NCBI GenBank assembly: GCA_010029945.1
Contig: RGQW01000114.1
Location: 1 to 5,370 of the forward strand
Source: Actinomycetota bacterium
Lineage (GTDB): Bacteria; Actinomycetota; Actinomycetes; S36-B12
Direction: 5' to 3'
DNA: 5,370 nucleotides
The position numbers were made by a program, and so were the translations under genes. Below the pieces are notes generated by a model. It ran no database searches, had not been told where the DNA came from, and saw only the letters and a list, made by a program, of their open reading frames with translations. Below, piece by piece: positions 1 through 5,370 of this stretch (its first letter is position 1; the number at the start of each line of letters is the position of its first letter).

Positions 1-668
1 CGAATATCGGTGTCGACGCGATCACCGATGACGAGCGGCGTGCCCGCCGCCAATCGCTGGGCCGCTACCTCGAACAGCAGCGGTTCCGGCTTTCCCGTAA
101 CCGCGTCGGGTTGCCGACCGATGGTGGCACTTAGCGCGGCAACGAGCGCCCCGTTTCCTGGCGCCAGCCCCTGCTCGGTCGGCAGGCTCGTATCCGGGTT
201 CGTGGCCACCCAGAGCGCTCCGGATTGGATCGCGTACCCGGCGTTGGCGAGGTCACTCCAACACACCTCCATGCCCAAGCCTTGAACGACGGCCACCGCG
301 CTGGGGTCGGGTTCACGAACGGGGACAAACCCCGCCTCGAGCAAAGCGTGGTCGATCCCCGCTCCACCCACGACGAAAACGTGGGCCGATGCAGCGATGT
401 CGCGCTGGGCGAGAAACACGGCGGCGCCCTGCGGAGAAGTCACCACGTTGTCGTCGTCGGCAGCAAGGCCCAGGGCACGAAGTTTCTCCGCGACGACCCC
501 GGGTGCATTCGCGGCATTGTTCGTCACGACGCACCACGGCCGAGACTGCGCCACTTCGGTCATCGCGTCGATGGCGTACGGCACGGGCGCGGATCCGCGA
601 TACAGCACACCGTCGGCATCGACGATGAAGCCGTCGAAAGAGTCAATGAAGGAGGCCGGTGCGGTCAT
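1..668 (-). CDS. HAD-IIA (NagD-like) phosphatase, Rv1692-like, C-terminus cut by window edge
   Basis: The 222 residues present carry every core HAD motif in order. Motif I is VDADGV with nucleophile D17 and acid/base D19. Motif II is T49 in VTNNA. The cap-to-core signature TNPD...PGNGALVAAL lies at about 156-179. The motif III lysine is K193 in GKPEP. Motif IV is GDRVDTD with D216 and D221. Between motifs II and III sits a C2-type cap, so this is subfamily IIA (NagD, p-nitrophenylphosphatase, phosphoglycolate or glycerol-3-phosphate phosphatases), a cytosolic Mg-dependent phosphomonoesterase. The M. tuberculosis relative Rv1692 is a glycerol-3-phosphate phosphatase. That substrate is an inference here, because the cap decides specificity. 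The ATG at 668 is the only plausible start, since an in-frame stop lies 30 bases upstream. It has no clear Shine-Dalgarno site and begins 2 bases after the stop of the upstream TPR gene, which suggests translational coupling. The C-terminus lies outside the window. Confidence 0.93.
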   Translation of the reverse strand, partial: MTAPASFIDSFDGFIVDADGVLYRGSAPVPYAIDAMTEVAQSRPWCVVTNNAANAPGVVAEKLRALGLAADDDNVVTSPQGAAVFLAQRDIAASAHVFVVGGAGIDHALLEAGFVPVREPDPSAVAVVQGLGMEVCWSDLANAGYAIQSGALWVATNPDTSLPTEQGLAPGNGALVAALSATIGRQPDAVTGKPEPLLFEVAAQRLAAGTPLVIGDRVDTDI

Positions 669-670
669 TG

Positions 671-1186
671 CTATACCGATCCGGGCGATCCGGGATCATC
701 GAGCGGGTTCGCTCCGTCGGCGGCGGCGATAGGCCCGATGAGAGGCAACCCCGCTTCGGATCGTGCCCGCAACGTCGCCTTGACTTGGCCGAGCGCCTGC
801 CCGTACTCCGCGCGATCGGGCCGCATAACGAATGCCATGGATAGGTGATCGCGGGCGGAGGGGAATTGTTGTCGGCGCCACAGGGCCATGCCGAGAGCGT
901 AGTGCGCGTAATCGTCATTCGGTGATTGCTCGACGAGCTCGGTCAGCACCTCGATGGCTTCGTCGTAGCGACGCGCTTCGAACAACGCCCGACCCAGCGT
1001 CTCGGCGACCGCCGGCGTCGCATCGGTGCGTTGCACCCGCTCGAGAAGGACCACGGCGGCGTCGGGGTTTCCCTCGGACAACAGACGCTTCGCGCGGTGG
1101 AACCACTCATAGGTGTCCCCTTCCGGTGCTCCTGTGCGCGAGGGGTCCACGTCCACCACCGAATGGTCGCATGTCGATCGACGCAC
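671..1186 (-). CDS. Small TPR-repeat protein (171 aa)
   Basis: This soluble protein is built of about three tetratricopeptide repeats. The first, at residues 25-57, starts at YEWFHRAKRLL. The second, at 58-91, contains AETLGRALFEARRYDEAIEV. The third, at 92-125, contains YAHYALGMALWRRQQFPSA. Each has the usual W/L-G-Y-A-P spacing of paired helices. A short basic helix follows, then a flexible tail rich in Pro, Gly, Asp and Ser. No signal peptide, membrane segment or catalytic motif is visible, so a scaffold or adaptor role is likely and the partner is unknown. The start used is GTG at 1186, with an in-frame stop 24 bases upstream. Later GTG codons at residues 10, 11 and 13 are also possible because none has a convincing Shine-Dalgarno site. 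It is the first gene of a two-gene unit with the HAD phosphatase and is divergent from the metallo-hydrolase gene. Confidence 0.85.
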   Translation of the reverse strand: MRRSTCDHSVVDVDPSRTGAPEGDTYEWFHRAKRLLSEGNPDAAVVLLERVQRTDATPAVAETLGRALFEARRYDEAIEVLTELVEQSPNDDYAHYALGMALWRRQQFPSARDHLSMAFVMRPDRAEYGQALGQVKATLRARSEAGLPLIGPIAAADGANPLDDPGSPGSV

Positions 1187-1291
1187 CGGCTCGATGAACC
1201 AACGCCGCTACCGGCAGATGCCTCGTGGTCGTGGCATGCAATTCGGCCGGTGTTGCAGACAACCGACCGAGCCTCCCGCCACAATGGCGAT
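1187..1291. promoter_or_regulatory. Divergent intergenic region between the TPR-HAD unit and the metallo-hydrolase gene
   Basis: About 105 bases separate the two divergent start codons, so promoters for both directions should lie here. On the plus strand CACAAT at 1280-1285 matches four of six -10 bases, and its last base is 7 nt before the GTG at 1292. That is the distance expected if transcription begins at the start codon, giving a leaderless mRNA. TTGCAG at 1253-1258 resembles a -35 box but would leave an over-long 21-bp spacer. No good box was found on the minus strand. The location follows from gene layout; the precise boxes are weak. Confidence 0.4.
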
Positions 1292-2242
1292 GTGGACGAT
1301 CACACCCCGGCGCCGATTATTTCCGACCTCGGCGATGACGTGTACTCGATCGACACTCAGATGGCAGGGCACACCGGCATCACCGCGAGTTACCTCATCC
1401 GCGGGTCCCGCCCGTGCCTGGTGGAGACCGGGACGGCCCTGTCCGCGCCGACGGTCGTGTCCGCCCTGGCCGAACTAGGGGTGAGTGCAAACGATCTCGC
1501 GACGGTAGTGGTGACGCATATCCATCTGGACCATGCCGGTGGAGTGGGTGACATCGCCGCCGCCTTCCCCCAGGCCCAGGTCGTCGTGCACGAGCGTGGC
1601 GCGCGCCATCTGGCCGACCCCACCAAACTCGTGGCAAGCGCCATGCGGGTCTTCGGCCCCGACATGGACCGGCTCTTCGGTCCGCTGATCGCCACACCCC
1701 CCGAGCGTTTGACCACATTGAGTGACACCGGAGAGGTCGACCTCGGTGACGGTCGTCGCTTGGAGTCCTTTCACAACCCGGGACACGCATCTCACCATGT
1801 AGCCCTCGTTGATTCTCAGACCGGTGACCTCTACACAGGCGACGCTGCCGGCGTTTTCGTGCCGGATACCGAGGAGATCCGACCGGCAACACCCCCGCCG
1901 GATTTTGACCTTGACCTTGCACTGTCGAGCCTGCACCGGATGCACGAGGCCTCTCCCACCCGGCTGCTCTTCAGTCATTTCGGCCCGGTCACCGACGTCG
2001 ATCGCGTCTTCGAAGAATCTGAGGCCGAACTGCACTACTGGGTGGAGCAGGTGTCGCAGGCCTACCACGCAGGGCTCGACTTGGAGCACGCCGTGGCGAT
2101 GGTTCACGAGAAGGACCGACAGCGGCATCACGACTTCTACTCAGATCCCGAACGCGTTGCCAAGTTCGAGGAACTCTCGAGTACGCAGGCTCAAGTGTCC
2201 GGCATCTGGAGATGGCTCGAAAAGACCACCGCCTCGACCTAA
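1292..2242 (+). CDS. Metallo-beta-lactamase-fold hydrolase (316 aa)
   Basis: This is a cytosolic MBL-fold hydrolase with a complete two-metal site. Numbered from the GTG at 1292, these are H76, H78, D80 and H81 in THIHLDHAGG, H165 in NPGH, D184 in TGDAAG and H229 in SHFG. The N-terminal part, LGDDVYSIDTQMAGHTGITASYLI, is the typical first beta strands of the fold. A helical region of about 85 residues follows the last metal ligand. The pattern fits the glyoxalase II/ST1585-like branch rather than true beta-lactamases. The substrate, perhaps a thioester or lactone, cannot be told. The open frame extends back to 926, but that part is antisense to the TPR gene and does not look like MBL sequence. 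GTG 1292 keeps the whole fold, whereas ATG 1361 would remove the first strand. No Shine-Dalgarno site precedes GTG 1292. The gene runs opposite to all its neighbours. Confidence 0.9.
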   Translation: MDDHTPAPIISDLGDDVYSIDTQMAGHTGITASYLIRGSRPCLVETGTALSAPTVVSALAELGVSANDLATVVVTHIHLDHAGGVGDIAAAFPQAQVVVHERGARHLADPTKLVASAMRVFGPDMDRLFGPLIATPPERLTTLSDTGEVDLGDGRRLESFHNPGHASHHVALVDSQTGDLYTGDAAGVFVPDTEEIRPATPPPDFDLDLALSSLHRMHEASPTRLLFSHFGPVTDVDRVFEESEAELHYWVEQVSQAYHAGLDLEHAVAMVHEKDRQRHHDFYSDPERVAKFEELSSTQAQVSGIWRWLEKTTAST

Positions 2243-2250
2243 CCCTGGAC

Positions 2251-2300
2251 CTGTTCCTTACCCATCCCTACCGATCCTTACCGATCCCGACCGATCGGGC
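2251..2300. repeat. Degenerate 10-bp tandem repeat between convergent genes
   Basis: Four units in exact 10-base register lie at 2261-2300: CCCATCCCTA, CCGATCCTTA, CCGATCCCGA and CCGATCGGGC. A more diverged unit, CTGTTCCTTA, precedes them at 2251. The array fills most of the 80-bp gap between the stop codons of the metallo-hydrolase (plus) and the large TPR gene (minus). The last unit contains the palindrome CCGATCGG, and CCCGA/TCGGG can form a 5-bp hairpin at 2286-2299. No T-tract follows it, so it is a poor candidate for an intrinsic terminator. Confidence 0.7.
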
Positions 2301-2322
2301 CCAGGCTGTCCGTTCGTGAGGT

Positions 2323-3126
2323 TTACGCCGTGGTGCGCGTGTGTGCGTCAGTGAGTTGGTCCACGTCTTCTCGGGCCACCGTGGCGAACCACTGATAGGC
2401 CTCGTCGTGGCGCCCGAGCGCCTCGAGCGTTGCCGCGTAGGCGTAGCGAAGGCGCAGTCGCTCCGCAGTGTCCGGGCCGTTCATCAACTCCGGAACGTCC
2501 AGCATCACCAAGGCCGCCTCATGCTGACCCGAGTCTCCGCGGGCACCAGCACCGACGATAATCGCCTCAATCTTCAGTGCTGGGTCCGAGGGTCGAAAAC
2601 CTTTCAGCACCTCGAGCGCTCGCTCGGGGCGACCGAGCCCCCGCTCACAATCAGCCATCATCGGAATGAAGGAGTCGTCGCCGGTCATCCGTCGCACGGC
2701 TCGGAATTCGGACAACGCGTCCGCGTAGCGCGCGTTGCGATACGACGTGATTCCGTGGGCTTCCCGGACACACGCCACGCGACCCGCCAGACGTTTGGCT
2801 TCTTTGGTGAACTCCAGAGCCGACTCGGGCTCGTCATCCTCCAACGCCCACTCGGCGGCCACAAGAAGGCACCCGACACGGTCGCGCATGTCTTCCGGCA
2901 AGGTTCGCAACTCGTTGATCACCGACGGATCGAGCTCGGCGGGGTCGACCCCCTCGGGAATGCGGGGCCCGCGTGGTTGGCTGGGTTCCCGCGGACCACG
3001 ATCACCGCGCTGATCACGGTGACCTCGCTTGTCGTGATGCCGTTTGTCCCGGTGTTGCGGCTGGCGCTGCCGATCGCCCGGACCTCGCGCTGGACGCTGT
3101 TGGCTCGCGCCTGATCCGTTCGTCAC
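2323..3126 (-). CDS. TPR-repeat protein with Arg-rich disordered N-terminus, Rv1691-like (267 aa)
   Basis: Residues 1-56 are low-complexity and strongly basic, with 13 Arg, 2 Lys and 4 His among residues 11-55 and repeated D-K/Q-R patterns. From residue 57, IPEGVDPAELDPSVINELRTL begins the conserved domain typical of actinobacterial Rv1691-type proteins. Helical pairs of TPR type follow: AAEWALEDDEPESALEFTKEAKRLA (90-114), AHGITSYRNARYADALSEFRAVRRM (123-147), MADCERGLGRPERALEVLKG (157-176), and RYAYAATLEALGRHDEAYQWFATV near the C-terminus. No signal peptide, membrane helix or enzyme motif is seen. It is probably a cytosolic scaffold, and the basic tail could contact RNA or other polyanions (inference). 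The GTG start is decided by a perfect AGGAGG 8 bases upstream. The gene sits directly after the rrn terminator and is convergent with the metallo-hydrolase gene. Family resemblance is from memory, not from a search. Confidence 0.9.
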   Translation of the reverse strand: MTNGSGASQQRPARGPGDRQRQPQHRDKRHHDKRGHRDQRGDRGPREPSQPRGPRIPEGVDPAELDPSVINELRTLPEDMRDRVGCLLVAAEWALEDDEPESALEFTKEAKRLAGRVACVREAHGITSYRNARYADALSEFRAVRRMTGDDSFIPMMADCERGLGRPERALEVLKGFRPSDPALKIEAIIVGAGARGDSGQHEAALVMLDVPELMNGPDTAERLRLRYAYAATLEALGRHDEAYQWFATVAREDVDQLTDAHTRTTA

Positions 3127-3134
3127 GGTCTTAG

Positions 3135-3140
3135 CCTCCT
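3135..3140 (-). promoter_or_regulatory. Consensus Shine-Dalgarno site of the large TPR gene
   Basis: Read on the minus strand this is AGGAGG, 8 bases before the GTG at 3126. It is the only strong ribosome-binding site in the window and it fixes the GTG as start. It lies 19 bases beyond the base of the rrn terminator stem. Confidence 0.9.
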
Positions 3141-3149
3141 ACAAACGTA

Positions 3150-3187
3150 TGCGGAACAAACAAAGGCCACCCGAAGGTGGCCTTTGT
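3150..3187 (-). terminator. Intrinsic terminator of the rRNA operon
   Basis: A perfect 12-bp stem, 3187-3176 paired with 3171-3160, is closed by a UUCG tetraloop with a C-G closing pair, the extra-stable cUUCGg type when read on the minus strand. It is followed by the U-rich tract UUUGUUUGUU, counting the last stem bases. It lies 8 bases beyond the 5S 3' end. The plus-strand side has no T-tract after the stem, so it acts on leftward transcription only. Confidence 0.92.
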
Positions 3188-3194
3188 GAAAAAT

Positions 3195-3311
3195 GTCCGG
3201 CGGCGTCCTACTCTCCCACGAGGTCCCCCTCGCAGTACCATCGGCGCAGAAGGGCTTAGCTTCCGGGTTCGGAATGGAGCCGGGCGTTTCCCCTTCGCCA
3301 TGACCGCCGAA
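3195..3311 (-). rRNA. rrf: 5S ribosomal RNA
   Basis: This is a complete 5S rRNA of about 117 nt, the RNA of the large-subunit central protuberance. On the minus strand it shows the conserved loop segments CCATTCCGAACCCGGAAG and CTAAGCCC, then GCGCCGATGGTACTGC and GGGAGAGTAGG. The terminal stem pairs CGGCGG at the 5' end with CCGCCG at the 3' end. The ends are placed by this stem and may be off by one or two bases. It follows the 23S gene in the usual order and precedes the operon terminator. Confidence 0.95.
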
Positions 3312-3378
3312 ACTCTATTGAGATGTGGTGGTTTCCCGACCGAATCTCGGGAACCGCACAGTGGACGCGAGTGTGTGA
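3312..3378 (-). other. 23S-5S internal transcribed spacer with hairpin
   Basis: This spacer of about 67 nt contains a hairpin: 3347-3355 (GGTTCCCGA on the minus strand) pairs with 3330-3339 around a 7-base loop, with one bulged A. The segment TCGCGTCCACTGTG just after the 23S end is a familiar actinobacterial spacer motif and probably belongs to the rRNA processing stalk. No tRNA is encoded here. Confidence 0.7.

Positions 3379-5370
<1,992 letters not shown>

Noticed and set aside
678..695. Direct repeat GATCCGGGC/GATCCGGGA near the TPR gene end
   Set aside because: It encodes the Pro-Gly-Ser tail of the TPR protein and is best explained as low-complexity coding sequence.
225..848. Plus-strand open frame of 207 codons over the HAD and TPR genes
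   Set aside because: The minus strand carries all HAD motifs and TPR repeats here. The plus frame is a high-GC shadow with no recognisable domain.
926..1291. N-terminal extension of the metallo-hydrolase reading frame by 122 residues
   Set aside because: It lies antisense to the TPR gene, its composition (rich in Arg, His and Pro) does not resemble the MBL fold, and the domain is complete from GTG 1292.
2341..3114. Plus-strand open frame of 257 codons opposite the large TPR gene
   Set aside because: It is antisense to a gene with a perfect Shine-Dalgarno site and conserved domain. Its protein shows no coherent domain and only a chance hydrophobic end.

Overview
This window reads as a high-GC actinobacterial chromosome segment. 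The 23S rRNA matches actinobacterial consensus segments closely, as recalled from Streptomyces and Mycobacterium. The protein genes use GTG starts, and two of them resemble the conserved pair known in Mycobacterium tuberculosis as Rv1691 (TPR protein) and Rv1692 (HAD phosphatase). A deep actinobacterial lineage such as Acidimicrobiia is a guess, not shown by the sequence.

Layout from right to left, which is the direction of most transcription: the 3' two-thirds of a 23S rRNA gene (minus strand, running off the right edge), a short spacer with a hairpin, a complete 5S rRNA, and a strong intrinsic terminator that closes the rrn operon. About 20 nt beyond the terminator stem lies a perfect Shine-Dalgarno site for a 267-aa TPR protein with an arginine-rich disordered N-terminus. 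Next comes a plus-strand metallo-beta-lactamase-fold hydrolase, convergent with that TPR gene and separated from it by an 80-bp gap carrying a 10-bp tandem repeat. Divergent from the hydrolase is a second, smaller TPR gene. Two bases after its stop begins a NagD-like HAD-IIA phosphatase that is cut by the left edge.

How the genes may work together: the small TPR gene and the HAD phosphatase form a tight two-gene unit. The larger TPR gene has almost no room for its own promoter after the rrn terminator and may live on read-through from the rRNA operon. The metallo-hydrolase faces the other way and breaks up what would otherwise be one leftward block, so it looks like an insertion into an older TPR-phosphatase locus.

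The most unusual feature is in the 23S gene. Domain III appears to lack a block of roughly 100 nt relative to E. coli, and more relative to typical high-GC actinobacteria. One strand of a conserved helix is gone while its partner remains. This is either a real deletion in this rRNA copy, a fragmented or remodelled rRNA, or an assembly error. I found no CRISPR array, insertion sequence or tRNA.
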